Under the pieces are notes generated by a model, which worked only from the letters and a program-made list of their open reading frames with translations, was not told the DNA's origin and did no database searches. From contig CAKPDR010000001.1 of assembly GCA_934149075.1 (NCBI GenBank), positions 124,001 through 188,000 of the forward strand: a stretch of 64,000 bases of DNA. Direction: 5' to 3'. Positions within the stretch are counted from its first letter, which is position 1; each line of letters begins with the position of its first letter. This document shows, piece by piece, positions 52,973-62,914 of the stretch. This DNA comes from an uncultured Clostridia bacterium. Its GTDB lineage: Bacteria; Bacillota; Clostridia; TANB77; CAG-508. A program made the position numbers and the translations under genes.

Positions 52973-53504
52973 AATTAATTTTCGTATAAATATCTGGTAA
53001 TTTTTCATTTTGTTCTCCATTAATTAAAAATTTAACGGAATTAATTTCTTTTAAATTAGTTAATGTATTTACTATACTATTAATTATTTTTAATTTATTT
53101 TCATCATTTTCATAATTTAAAAATTCATTTGACACATTAATAATTGCACATGATTTATCAATTTTTACATCATGAACAACAGTGCCATCAGGAATTAATT
53201 TTTTTAAATTGCTCCCTTGTGGTCCTTTAATTAATAAATTTATTAATTCTTTTTCCGGCTCTTTTATCAACATATTTGCATCCATTATTTTTACCTCTGT
53301 ATATAACTCACCAGTTTCTATATTTTGAAAATACAATGTTACTTTGGTTTGTCTATTTTGTTCTTCTGATATCTCTTCCTGTGGTGTATACTCTTGATAT
53401 TTATCCTCTTTATTCTTTTCTATGCTTACATTTTTATACACTAAAAAACCCAATATTATTATTAATATTAATGTTATTATAGCTATTAATTTTTTTCTTT
53501 TCAT
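52971..53504 (-). CDS. GerMN-domain membrane-anchored protein
   Basis: 177 residues. N-terminal membrane helix (about 6-24), acidic linker, then a GerMN domain (VTLYFQNIETGELYTEVK...ELINLLIKGPQGSNLKKLIPDGTVVHDVKIDKSCAIINVSNEF), as in GerM of Bacillus, which is needed for sporulation and germination. One domain rather than two. TTCCTCC-rich ribosome region upstream. Confidence 0.88.
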   Translation of the reverse strand: MKRKKLIAIITLILIIILGFLVYKNVSIEKNKEDKYQEYTPQEEISEEQNRQTKVTLYFQNIETGELYTEVKIMDANMLIKEPEKELINLLIKGPQGSNLKKLIPDGTVVHDVKIDKSCAIINVSNEFLNYENDENKLKIINSIVNTLTNLKEINSVKFLINGEQNEKLPDIYTKIN

Positions 53505-53612
53505 TTTTATTCCTCCTTGTCTACTTAATATTATTATTATTATTTATTTTTTAGAACTATTAATAATAAAATTTATTAAATAAAAAAAACATAATATTTC
53601 TATCATGTTTTT

Positions 53613-55307
53613 TTAATTTATTTTTTTAAATAATTTATTTATATTTTTCTTTATTAAAATATTTAATATTAATAAAATAATAAATAATATTGCAATAATT
53701 ATTGAAAAAGAAATAATTATATTTACATTATCAAATATTCTCATAAAATATACAAACAATAAACAACTTATTATTGTTGTAACATATTGATATAATTTAT
53801 TTCCATTATCCTTTATTGCAGATGTTTCTGTTATCCAATTTAAATTAGGTTTTTTTAAATCAACCATAACCATTATAAAACTATTTATTATATTTAATAT
53901 CGTTGCAATTAAAATTCCAACTAAATAATATAAAATGGATATATGAGATATGTTAATTGCAATTATAACAGCCATACCAATTACAGCAATTGTATTAATA
54001 AATACCTGTGGAATATTTTTCCATATAAATTGTTTATATAATGATATCGGTATATATTTCATAACCATTGCATCTTTTCCATCTCTGGAAATTGCTGTAA
54101 GTGATAAATTTCCAAATGTGAAAATTATTTGCATTCCAATCATTATTGTACACATACATTGTAATATAAAATTATTTATTCCTATTTCATTTATTATATC
54201 TTCTTCTCTAAAATTTTTTATTACAGATGGCATTAATAAATTAATAATTAATAATAAAATAAATATTATAAAAATATATTGAAAAACACATTGTGTAAAA
54301 AATGTTGGATTTTTTATTATTTTTCTAAATTCATTCTTTATATATGATTTTTTTATTTTATTTTTTTTATATTTATTTTTTATTATTTTTTTATTATTTT
54401 TTCTTTTATTTATATATGCAATATTTTTTAATAAATTATTTAAATATAATAATTTTCCAAAAAATAAAAATATAAAAAAAGAAATTACAGAAATTAAAAT
54501 TAATTTAATTAAATTAATTATTATATTATTTAATTTAATATTTGTTAATAAATTTATACAAGGATTTATTATTATAAAATAATTATTTAATTTATCTAAT
54601 TTATTAGATAATATTTTTGTATTTAATTCTATATTTTCTAACTCTTTATTTTCACTCACTTCTACATTTATTATATTATTATTAAATATTGAATTTAATA
54701 AGTATGTAATACCTGATGATAATACAAAAGATAAAAATAAAACAATTAATATTTGAAATACATCTTTATTTTTTATAAATTTTGTTAATTGCATTATAAA
54801 TAACATTAATATACAAATTATTATTATTAAAAATATTGGAAATAATATTAATACAAAAATCATCATTAAATAATAAATAATATTTCTTGTTGCTATTATT
54901 CCATACATTAATAAAGGTATTAACAAAAATAAAGTTTCCATTCCATAAGTTATACTTATTACATTATTAAATTTTGCAATCAATAATTCTATTGGTTTTA
55001 TCGGAAGTGGTAATATATATTCCAAATCTTTTGAAAAGAAAAATACATTACTGCATATTAATATTGCTTGAAACATAAATATTGTCGCAATTATTGGCAA
55101 ATATATTTTTAAAAATAATATTGCTTGACCTTTATCATTTAACCAATTTATAAAATTATAACTCATAAATGTTATTGATAATACACTTATTATTAATAGC
55201 CATGTAAATGCGGATTTTTTATTAATTTTATTATTATTAAATATATTTAAATTTTGAAAATAATCTTTAATAAATATTTTCGATAATTCTATTATTTTTT
55301 TAATCAT
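53613..55307 (-). CDS. ABC-2-type exporter permease
   Basis: 564 residues, about 12 hydrophobic segments grouped in two halves with a Lys/Asn-rich loop (about 307-325), the pattern of putative ABC exporter membrane subunits. Overlaps the ATPase gene by 8 bp. Substrate unknown. Highly AT-rich. Confidence 0.8.
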   Translation of the reverse strand: MIKKIIELSKIFIKDYFQNLNIFNNNKINKKSAFTWLLIISVLSITFMSYNFINWLNDKGQAILFLKIYLPIIATIFMFQAILICSNVFFFSKDLEYILPLPIKPIELLIAKFNNVISITYGMETLFLLIPLLMYGIIATRNIIYYLMMIFVLILFPIFLIIIICILMLFIMQLTKFIKNKDVFQILIVLFLSFVLSSGITYLLNSIFNNNIINVEVSENKELENIELNTKILSNKLDKLNNYFIIINPCINLLTNIKLNNIIINLIKLILISVISFFIFLFFGKLLYLNNLLKNIAYINKRKNNKKIIKNKYKKNKIKKSYIKNEFRKIIKNPTFFTQCVFQYIFIIFILLLIINLLMPSVIKNFREEDIINEIGINNFILQCMCTIMIGMQIIFTFGNLSLTAISRDGKDAMVMKYIPISLYKQFIWKNIPQVFINTIAVIGMAVIIAINISHISILYYLVGILIATILNIINSFIMVMVDLKKPNLNWITETSAIKDNGNKLYQYVTTIISCLLFVYFMRIFDNVNIIISFSIIIAILFIILLILNILIKKNINKLFKKIN

Positions 55308-56025
55308 TTTCTGTTATCTCCATAAATAATTCTTCTAGTGATTTATTTTCTTTTAATTCATTTCTCATTTCTTCTAAAGTTCCAACAAATAATAATTTTC
55401 CTTTATTTATTATTCCTATTTTATCACATAATTTTTCTGCTACATCTAATATATGTGTTGAAAAAAATACACATTTATTTTGTTTTGTATTTTTTTTCAT
55501 TATTTGTTTTAATTCATATGTAGCTTTAGGGTCCAATCCTGTCATCGGTTCATCTATTATCCAATTTTTAGGCTCATGTAATAATGAGCCTATTATTACG
55601 ATTTTTTGTCTCATTCCATGAGAATAACTCTGTATTTTATCATTTAATACATCATTTATTTCAAATAATTTTGTTAATTCTTCTATTTTTTGTTTTCTAT
55701 CTTCTAAACCAACTTCATATATATCTGCCAAAAAATTCAAATATTCTATTCCTTTTAATTTCAAAAACATATCCGGGTTATCTGGCACATATCCAAACTC
55801 TTTTTTTGTTTCAATCGGATTATTTATTATAGATTTATTATTTATTAAAATATCTCCTTCATCTATATCTAATATTCCTGTTATCATTTTTATTGTTGTT
55901 GATTTTCCTGCACCATTGGGACCTAAAAATCCAAATATTTCTCCATCATTTATTTCTAAATTTAAGTTATCTATTATTTTATTTTTTTTGTCATATGATT
56001 TTGATACATTTTTTATTGATATCAT
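55300..56025 (-). CDS. ABC transporter ATPase
   Basis: 241 residues from ATG 56025 (GGAGG 6 bases upstream; longer starts lack it). Walker A GPNGAGKST, Q-loop, signature YSHGMRQKIVIIGSLLHEP, Walker B WIIDEPMTGLD, H-loop FFSTHILDVAE. Pairs with the overlapping permease. Confidence 0.92.
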   Translation of the reverse strand: MISIKNVSKSYDKKNKIIDNLNLEINDGEIFGFLGPNGAGKSTTIKMITGILDIDEGDILINNKSIINNPIETKKEFGYVPDNPDMFLKLKGIEYLNFLADIYEVGLEDRKQKIEELTKLFEINDVLNDKIQSYSHGMRQKIVIIGSLLHEPKNWIIDEPMTGLDPKATYELKQIMKKNTKQNKCVFFSTHILDVAEKLCDKIGIINKGKLLFVGTLEEMRNELKENKSLEELFMEITEND

Positions 56026-56061
56026 CTTGTACCTCCATTCTTTGTTATAGTATAACATAAA

Positions 56062-56090
56062 AAGAGATAAATTTGAACAATTTATCTCTT
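56062..56090 (-). terminator. Intrinsic terminator at the end of the T4SS operon
   Basis: Perfect 12-bp stem AAGAGATAAATT / AATTTATCTCTT with a 5-base loop, followed by T-rich sequence on the minus strand, 15 bp past the last gene. Confidence 0.85.
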
Positions 56091-56104
56091 CTTTTATATT
56101 ATTT

Positions 56105-58915
56105 CTAAAATCCTGCTAGTTTTTCAGCATTTTTATTAATTTCTTGTGCCGTTGTTCCACCAATTTGTTTCGTAACTTTGTCTTGATAATATTTCATTTT
56201 ATCAAGATTATCTTTTGATTTAGTAGCCATAACAGCTGCTAATCTGCTTGATTTTGCTGTAGGATCCTCTTTATTTAATTTTCTTGCTTTGACAATTATT
56301 TTATTATCTGTAACACCTTCTTTTCTGTATTCTACAGCTTCATTCATTATTTGATCAAGTCTCTCTTTTCTGTCTTTACCTTTTAATCCTACAAGTTCTG
56401 AAGAACATTGTTGTGCATAAAATTTTCTTGCTTCTTTGTCTTTCACAAATTCATCATCTTGTTTCTTTTTCTGCTTTTGTGCATAGTCTTCTCCATATCT
56501 TTCTTTGTTAAATTCCGTAACAGCATTTTTCACTCCATCTTTTGTATTAGACACAACCCCTACAGCTCCATTTCCTACAGCTGTTCCTACAGAATTGCCT
56601 GTAGCAGCTCCTATTGCAGCATATTGTCCAACTTTTGATATATCTCCTGAAGCTATCCCTGCTGATGCTCCAATTATTGCTCCTGTTGCTGCTCCTGTAG
56701 CCTTGGTTCCAAGTTTTACAGCAGTTCCTACTCCCCTTGCAATATTTTCTTTTGACAGTGCTTCTCTTGCGCCTTTTGCTGCTAATCTTTTGAATGTTTC
56801 ACGTTTTCTTTGATATTTTGCTTTATTTTCTTTATCTGCATATTCATTTCTTTTTGAACCATCTGATTTTTCTAATTGCTCTGGTATTGGTGCTTCTTGA
56901 TTATTATTGTTCATTCCCAACATTATTCTTTGTCCATCAGTTAATTCTTCTGGTGTAATTTGTCCATCAGCAAGCTGTTCTTCTAGAGCTTCTCTTTCCA
57001 TCTTAGTTACAGGACTTTCGGAATCTTTCATATTAATATTGGCATCTGATGCAGATGGACCACCAGAAATTAAACTAGGTTCACCATTTCCTGATGAAAC
57101 TGAACTATCTGAATCATTCAATAAACTATTACTGTCTTTTCCTATATCTTTGGTTAGACCTGACATGCCTCCTCCTGAATCTGCAGTTCTTGAATATATA
57201 CCTTTTGGATCGTCATCACTGGTACTTTTATCTAGTTTTCCTACAGGTTTTCCTCCTTTAGGTCCTGGGGCATGTCCAGCCATTTGAGCTAACTTTTTCA
57301 TTCCTGTCATTGTTAATGCTGCACCAGTAGCTCCACCAAGTAAACCTGGAGTACTAGCTTTTTCAAATCCAAACATTTTTCTAATAAATTTCTCTGCAGG
57401 CATCATAAATCCAATTGCCACTAAAGTATATATAATATTTGTAGCTGCTAAATCATATGCCATTGAAATTAGTAACATATATAATATTAAGTGCATTGGT
57501 TGTATAAGTAAATTAAAAATATACTCTTTAAGCCACATATTAAATGCTTGTGCCTTTCCATCTGAAATTTTGTCAATAGAATATGTCATAGCTACAAAAG
57601 GAGCAATAACTGTTAAAAATGCTAGGTATAATACCCTTTTTAAATATGTAAATGCAAAAAACATTGTATAAAATACTAAAATCAAAAACGCCATTGCATA
57701 TCCTACATATTCTGATGATCCATTTTGAAGCTGACTTTGCATTCTAATATTTCCAACTAAATTTGTCATCCATGTAAACTTATATTCATCTCCAGCTCCT
57801 GATACTTTTTCTCCATTCTTATCATATACTGGATTTCCATCTTTATCGGTAAAACACTCCATTAAACTTTTATCTGTATTTTTTACTGCTTTAATAAATT
57901 CATCTTTGTTTTCCATTTCATCATCAAGAACTATTACTGTTGCTGATTCTTTTTTTTCTGTTGACGCTTCTATAATATCTATAATATCTTCATTTATGCT
58001 CACAAGAAAAACCATTATATAGTGCAATACAAACAGCAAACAAACTGATACTACCCAATCTCCAAGCATTTTCTTATACTTGGATTTCTCAGATGCAATG
58101 CTTGATGTCATCATTCTTATTCCTATATATACTAATATTAGCATCATTGCAACAAGAGCAATGTTTCTAATTGCATAATACCATTTTGAAATTACTGAAC
58201 TTAGTTCAAAAGAAGTATTTTGTTTTGATGTTGGTACTTCTTTTCCATCTGAATCCAAATAATAATAATATTTTATTTTGTCTTCTGATATATTTTTTGA
58301 TGCTAATTCATCTGCTTTTATACTTTGTTCATTTCCGTCCTCTCCCTCTGTGTATTTCACCATTAATTGTTTAGGATGAAAAAAGTTCGTATCAAATATA
58401 AGTAGCTTTCCTTCAAATATTTCCTGTGGACTTACAGAGTATTTAGGTAATACTGTAATATTAGGTAAAAATGCACCAGAAAGCACACTTACTGCAAAAA
58501 AATATGTAATTCCGCCTATAACACAAGCTGCAACTACCGTTCCCGTTGTAATCGTAGCTGTTGCACCAACTATAGCAGCCACTGCACCAGCGATTCCCGC
58601 AGTGACAATAATAGCCACAACTGTAGCAGCTATCCCCAATAATATTGCAGCAGCTTTTATAAGCCAGCCCTTATTTCCTGTAATATCAAGAGTAATGTGA
58701 CCATCTTGTCCAGCAATGGCATTCTGAACAATATCCATAAGTCCATCACCAATTGTTAAAACCAAATCAACAACCGGCTGTGACAATTTACCTCCTTGTG
58801 CTGCTTCTGTTGCTTCTGCATTAGAAACATTAGGCTTAATTAATCCAAGGAATATAACCACAAGCATAGCCAATATTAACTTCTTACTTAAGCTTTTACT
58901 TTTAAAAATCTTCAT
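56105..58915 (-). CDS. VirB6/TrbL-like polytopic protein of a type IV secretion system
   Basis: 936 residues. Signal peptide 1-33 (cut after VSNA), hydrophobic segments at about 85-150, 247-320 and 410-535, a PMHLILYMLLISMAYD helix block typical of Gram-positive VirB6-like proteins, and a ~390-residue cytoplasmic/extracellular C-terminal region that holds a Ser/Gly/Asp-rich linker and a glycine-zipper stretch (GAATGAIIGASAG...GQYAAIGAATGNSVG). Forms the inner-membrane channel with VirB4. Last gene of the operon; the long C-terminus is larger than in standard TrbL. Confidence 0.8.
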   Translation of the reverse strand: MKIFKSKSLSKKLILAMLVVIFLGLIKPNVSNAEATEAAQGGKLSQPVVDLVLTIGDGLMDIVQNAIAGQDGHITLDITGNKGWLIKAAAILLGIAATVVAIIVTAGIAGAVAAIVGATATITTGTVVAACVIGGITYFFAVSVLSGAFLPNITVLPKYSVSPQEIFEGKLLIFDTNFFHPKQLMVKYTEGEDGNEQSIKADELASKNISEDKIKYYYYLDSDGKEVPTSKQNTSFELSSVISKWYYAIRNIALVAMMLILVYIGIRMMTSSIASEKSKYKKMLGDWVVSVCLLFVLHYIMVFLVSINEDIIDIIEASTEKKESATVIVLDDEMENKDEFIKAVKNTDKSLMECFTDKDGNPVYDKNGEKVSGAGDEYKFTWMTNLVGNIRMQSQLQNGSSEYVGYAMAFLILVFYTMFFAFTYLKRVLYLAFLTVIAPFVAMTYSIDKISDGKAQAFNMWLKEYIFNLLIQPMHLILYMLLISMAYDLAATNIIYTLVAIGFMMPAEKFIRKMFGFEKASTPGLLGGATGAALTMTGMKKLAQMAGHAPGPKGGKPVGKLDKSTSDDDPKGIYSRTADSGGGMSGLTKDIGKDSNSLLNDSDSSVSSGNGEPSLISGGPSASDANINMKDSESPVTKMEREALEEQLADGQITPEELTDGQRIMLGMNNNNQEAPIPEQLEKSDGSKRNEYADKENKAKYQRKRETFKRLAAKGAREALSKENIARGVGTAVKLGTKATGAATGAIIGASAGIASGDISKVGQYAAIGAATGNSVGTAVGNGAVGVVSNTKDGVKNAVTEFNKERYGEDYAQKQKKKQDDEFVKDKEARKFYAQQCSSELVGLKGKDRKERLDQIMNEAVEYRKEGVTDNKIIVKARKLNKEDPTAKSSRLAAVMATKSKDNLDKMKYYQDKVTKQIGGTTAQEINKNAEKLAGF

Positions 58916-58925
58916 TTCCTTCTCC

Positions 58926-60887
58926 TTAATAATCTAATCTTTTCGCTCTATTATCTACCAATTTATTCAAGTTTGTTTCAACAAACTCAAACTCTTTTTG
59001 AGTAGGTGTAATTTGTAAAATAGCTGATTCTGCACCAACTTTCAACAAACCTTCACCTTTTCCACAAGTTACTAAGAAACCTGCTTCTCCTTCACTTAGC
59101 TTAAATACTTCTTTTAAATATTGTATTTCAGATTTATCTTGTGCTAAAAATAATTTTGTATCAGAAGATGTTAATACTGCTTGAGCCTCTGGCTTTTCAT
59201 AGAAATCCTGGAATCTCTGAGAAACAACAGCAAGAGATACATTTCTTTTTCTTGCACGTCTAGCCATTGTATTCAAGAAATCTACGGCTTCAGAATATGG
59301 AAGCAACATCCATGCCTCATCAACAATTACTCTTTTCTTTGTAGCCTTTCTTCTATCTTCACTATTTTTCTTAACGAACTTTTCCCATATCCAAGTTAAA
59401 AGAATTTGTTGTGCAAGTGGTCTGGCAAATTTTTCCTCCAATTGTGATATATCAAGATTTATAAAAGGTGCTCCCTCTAATAATTCAAATGTAGATTGTC
59501 CATCAAAATAAGCCATTTGACCATTATATTCTCTTATATATTGTTTCATTACTTTTAATAAATAACTATAATGATATCTATAGTCATCATTCATATTGTC
59601 TTGCGCTTTAGCTTGTATTCTTCTATACCAAGAACCTATTGTTGGCATTTTTTTCTTATCTCTATATAGCCTATCACCCCTATTAAAATTTGTTGTTGCT
59701 TCATATAAACTATTAGGGTCATTTGTTATTCCAAGTGCTGCATATTCTTCTGCTACTGATTCTGCAATAATTTGTTTTGTTAATTCATTAACTTCTGTAC
59801 TTCTTGTACTTCCCCTAGCCATTGTAAGTAATGATTGTGTTACATCTTCTACTTTATTTTCAATATTAAGTACGATTCTTTCTCTTCCTGTTATTTCATC
59901 TTTTGCCATTTCTGTTTCAACATCAAATAAATTTATAATTGTTTTAGAATTTGGACTTAGAACAACATTTATTCCTCCCAAAGATTCTGCAACTATTTCA
60001 TACTCGCCTTCTGCATCTAGTGCTAAACTTTCAATCCCCATCAATAATGATGATCTACTTATTAAAGTTTTCATTGTTACTGATTTACCAGCACCAGATT
60101 TTGCAAATATTACCATATTATAATTTGTAAGTGAACTATGAAAATTATCAAATAATATTGGTGTTCCAGTTTGTTTATTAAATCCTAATGGTATACCCGT
60201 TGAATGTCCAACTTCAGATGTTACAAATGGAAATACTGTTGACATTGAACGTCTATCAAATGTATGTAATTTTTTTATTTTATCTTCCATTAATGGTAGA
60301 TTGGATTTAAATGCATCTTCTTGCATTGCCCATGATGTTTTTATTCCAACCAACGATTTCGACATTTCTGATGCTAACAACTTTGTAAGTCTATCCAAAT
60401 CGCTTAAATTGTCTGAAAAAATTGTAGATATAATTGATGCTTCATATAATTTATTGAAACCTGCCGCAATTTCATCTCTTAATTGTTCCGCCTCATATCT
60501 TTTTTGTGCCAAATTACTTTCTCTATTTATATTTCCTCTATCTGCGGCTACAATTCTTTCTGTTTCAAGTTCATTAATAACTCTGTTTAATTCACTTTGA
60601 GATCTAGCTTCTTGTATAGGATTTATATAGATTGATGTATTTATATCTCCAAAAAAATACATATCTCTAAATAGCTCTGGAAATGTACACATTCTTGGCA
60701 ATGTAGATACAAAGAAACTTCTTGCATATTTTTTTACATTTGAAATTATTTCTAAATAATCTATATTACTTGCATCTATTCCAGAAGGTGCAATTAATTC
60801 TTTTATTGACTGTCTTTTTAATAATTGAGGTTGATCATTATTTTGTGGTAGACTTTTTTCTTCCTCTTGTTGTTTTCTTTTGAACAT
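58926..60887 (-). CDS. virB4: VirB4-family type IV secretion ATPase
   Basis: 653 residues from ATG 60887 (AAGGAGG 8 bases upstream; the ATG at 60893 is too close). Walker A KSGAGKS near 263-269 after NYNMVIFA, Walker B RVIVDEAWMLLPYSEA, and SLAVVSQRFQDF, all diagnostic of VirB4/TraC. Its own N-terminal region (about 35-230) is present. Powers pilus assembly and substrate export. Overlaps the upstream gene by 50 bp. Confidence 0.95.
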   Translation of the reverse strand: MFKRKQQEEEKSLPQNNDQPQLLKRQSIKELIAPSGIDASNIDYLEIISNVKKYARSFFVSTLPRMCTFPELFRDMYFFGDINTSIYINPIQEARSQSELNRVINELETERIVAADRGNINRESNLAQKRYEAEQLRDEIAAGFNKLYEASIISTIFSDNLSDLDRLTKLLASEMSKSLVGIKTSWAMQEDAFKSNLPLMEDKIKKLHTFDRRSMSTVFPFVTSEVGHSTGIPLGFNKQTGTPILFDNFHSSLTNYNMVIFAKSGAGKSVTMKTLISRSSLLMGIESLALDAEGEYEIVAESLGGINVVLSPNSKTIINLFDVETEMAKDEITGRERIVLNIENKVEDVTQSLLTMARGSTRSTEVNELTKQIIAESVAEEYAALGITNDPNSLYEATTNFNRGDRLYRDKKKMPTIGSWYRRIQAKAQDNMNDDYRYHYSYLLKVMKQYIREYNGQMAYFDGQSTFELLEGAPFINLDISQLEEKFARPLAQQILLTWIWEKFVKKNSEDRRKATKKRVIVDEAWMLLPYSEAVDFLNTMARRARKRNVSLAVVSQRFQDFYEKPEAQAVLTSSDTKLFLAQDKSEIQYLKEVFKLSEGEAGFLVTCGKGEGLLKVGAESAILQITPTQKEFEFVETNLNKLVDNRAKRLDY

Positions 60888-62049
60888 TTTCATTACCTCC
60901 TTCTTTTGTATTATTTTCCTCTACTTTTTCAATAGCCTTATTTGTCAATTCCTTTCCTAGGTATTGTTCATTCTCTTGTATAATCATTTTCGCCATTTCT
61001 GCAATTAAATCATCTATATTGTCTTCTTTTTCTTCAACTTGTCTTTCTAATTCAGTTTTTGCTTCATCTACTTTTTTATTAGCCATTTCAATTGCTTTGT
61101 CTTCTATCATTTGATCTATTGCTTCCATTTTTTTCTTCAATACATTTGGTGCAGTTGAATAAATCTCATCATAACCAGCTTGAATTGCTTTATCTAATCC
61201 AAATGTTTCTGCTTCATCTCTATTATATGCCATATACAACAGCTCAATTAATTCATTTGACCTAAGTATTCTTCCTCTAACTCCACATACTGAAATTGAT
61301 CTTATTAAAGATTGTGCTCTTGTATATAACTCTGAAAAGGCAATTCCTTCAATCTCTACTTTATCTAATTTATCATTTCCTGCTTCCGCAGAATAATATG
61401 GTACAATTAAATAATATTTTTTATTTAATATGTTTTTATTTAAACTCATTTTTTCCGTATCTTGTAATACTGATAGTCCATATTCATATAAGTTTGATTG
61501 TTTTGTTACTTCATAAAAAGCTCTTCTTAATTGTTCATCTGTATATTCCCCAGATTCTCTCATTTCAGTATATTGAGATTCCATATTTCTTAATTTCATT
61601 TCTACTGCTTTTACTTTTTCTCTATATACAGCTAAACTTGATTCAAGATTTATTGATCTTGTTTGTATATATATTTGTACTGGATGTCTTAATGTATTTA
61701 AGAATTGTACAAATCCTTCTTCCACACTTGTTTTTTCTACACCTGCCATTAAATCATAATTTATTCCTTGACATTCTACTACCATTAAATATCTAGTACC
61801 TTTTTTCTGTATAATCATATTATCCTTAACTGTATCAAATTCCATAAAATTAAATATTGATTGTTTATTTTGAACATTAGAGTTTGTTGATGCTGGTTTT
61901 ATTTCATTTTTTTTCTTATCATCTTTTAGTTTTTTTTCTTTTAAATAATTGAATACTAAAAAAAAGATTAAACAAAAAACCGCAATAATAATTGGTATTA
62001 AAATATATATAAGTAATTGTATTAATTTGGTTGTTGATTCACTACTCAT
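60838..62049 (-). CDS. TraC/VirB4-N-like membrane protein of the T4SS
   Basis: 403 residues from ATG 62049 (AAAGGAGG upstream). N-terminal membrane helix (about 8-32), then a domain with NMIIQKKGTRYLMVVECQGINYDLM...FVQFLNTLRHPVQIYIQTRSINL, which resembles the N-terminal domain of TraC/VirB4 proteins, and a charged coiled-coil C-terminus ending in KKTTRGRKKSTTK. Free-standing proteins of this type occur next to VirB4 in Gram-positive and CPR T4SS-like clusters. No ATPase motif. Overlaps prgI by 8 bp and virB4 by 50 bp. Confidence 0.75.
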   Translation of the reverse strand: MSSESTTKLIQLLIYILIPIIIAVFCLIFFLVFNYLKEKKLKDDKKKNEIKPASTNSNVQNKQSIFNFMEFDTVKDNMIIQKKGTRYLMVVECQGINYDLMAGVEKTSVEEGFVQFLNTLRHPVQIYIQTRSINLESSLAVYREKVKAVEMKLRNMESQYTEMRESGEYTDEQLRRAFYEVTKQSNLYEYGLSVLQDTEKMSLNKNILNKKYYLIVPYYSAEAGNDKLDKVEIEGIAFSELYTRAQSLIRSISVCGVRGRILRSNELIELLYMAYNRDEAETFGLDKAIQAGYDEIYSTAPNVLKKKMEAIDQMIEDKAIEMANKKVDEAKTELERQVEEKEDNIDDLIAEMAKMIIQENEQYLGKELTNKAIEKVEENNTKEGGNENVQKKTTRGRKKSTTK

Positions 62050-62389
62050 TTGGTTTTTCCTCCTTTGTATATACATATAGTTTTTTACTGTTTTTCTTAA
62101 ACTTTATGTATCTCATTATAATATCATCAATATTTTCTCCTCCAGCTTTTCTTGTTATTTCAAAACCATTTGTGTCTGGAATTTTAAACATTCCAATTGC
62201 ATATCCAATTAATGCAAAAAATAATGTTATAAATATTCCTATCATTGTTTGTTTAACCATTCTAAATATAAAATAAAAAACTAATCCAATAGCTCCCCCA
62301 ATACAAGTTGTTATTAGAGACTTCGTCGAAAATATAAATAATATTCTTCCCTCTCCTTTTACATTTCTTGGTAAATTATATGTTCCCAT
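62042..62389 (-). CDS. PrgI-family T4SS membrane protein
   Basis: 115 residues. PrgI pattern: N-terminal YNLPRNVKGEGRILFIFSTKSL, two membrane helices (about 25-68), and a C-terminal IMRYIKFKKNSKKLY after FKIPDTNGFEITRKAGGE. PrgI is a VirB3-like partner of VirB4. AAAGGAGG upstream. Confidence 0.92.
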   Translation of the reverse strand: MGTYNLPRNVKGEGRILFIFSTKSLITTCIGGAIGLVFYFIFRMVKQTMIGIFITLFFALIGYAIGMFKIPDTNGFEITRKAGGENIDDIIMRYIKFKKNSKKLYVYTKEEKPNE

Positions 62390-62438
62390 ATTTTCCTCCT
62401 TTGTTTTAAATACATTTATCTAATTATATTATAGCAAA

Positions 62439-62472
62439 AAAAATCGATAAATGGAAGTATTTATCGATTTTT
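62439..62472 (-). terminator. Intrinsic terminator inside the T4SS operon, between pilins and prgI
   Basis: Perfect 14-bp stem AAAAATCGATAAAT / ATTTATCGATTTTT, loop GGAAGT, followed on the minus strand by eight T. Sits in the 101-bp spacer after the third pilin gene; likely reduces expression of PrgI-VirB4-VirB6 relative to pilins. Confidence 0.85.
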
Positions 62473-62490
62473 CTTGAATTTTTTTTTACT

Positions 62491-62850
62491 TTATATTTTG
62501 CTTACAAAATTGTAAATTGCATTTGCGATTGTAGCCGCTGCAAATATTAATATTGCACCAACTATATATGGTATCATTGTTTTCTTATATTCTGCTTTTT
62601 CCTCTGCTGAACCCATCATATATTTTATACCTAATACCATTAATATTATTACAGCAATAAGAACACCAACAACTTGTAAGATTCCCATTATTTTGTTTCC
62701 TACTTTTGTTATATCTCCAGTATTTTCTGTTTTAGGATCTATAGAAACTCCTCCAATATCTGTAGCAGCACAAACAATAGAAGCTCCCATAGATACAATT
62801 AATAATATTGTTGCAATTGTTGTTAAAATTTTCATTGTTTTTTTACTCAT
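62491..62850 (-). CDS. VirB2/TrbC-like pilin, copy 1
   Basis: 119 residues. Signal peptide (1-28, cut after CAA or ATD region), short extracytoplasmic part, then two helices (KVGNKIMGILQVVGVLIAVIILMVLGIKYMMGSAEEKAEYKKTMIPYIVGAILIFAAATIANAIYNF) with the VirB2/TrbC hairpin. GSAEEKAEYKKTMIPY also appears in copy 3 (GSVEEKAEYKNTLGMY). AAGGAGG upstream. Confidence 0.9.
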   Translation of the reverse strand: MSKKTMKILTTIATILLIVSMGASIVCAATDIGGVSIDPKTENTGDITKVGNKIMGILQVVGVLIAVIILMVLGIKYMMGSAEEKAEYKKTMIPYIVGAILIFAAATIANAIYNFVSKI

Positions 62851-62914
62851 ACTTTCTCCTCCTTTTTATTCCTTGTTTTATAATAATCTGGTTTTTCCAG
62901 AATGTAAATAACAT

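Noticed and set aside
59596..60123. Plus-strand open frame opposite virB4 (175 codons)
   Set aside because: Antisense shadow of a strongly conserved ATPase; no ribosome site, no family features.
61296..61796. Plus-strand hydrophobic frame opposite the TraC-N-like gene
   Set aside because: Antisense shadow; hydrophobicity comes from complementary AT-rich charged codons.
62322..62334. TTCGTCGAAAA inside prgI as a Spo0A box
   Set aside because: One mismatch to the consensus and located inside a coding region; likely chance.
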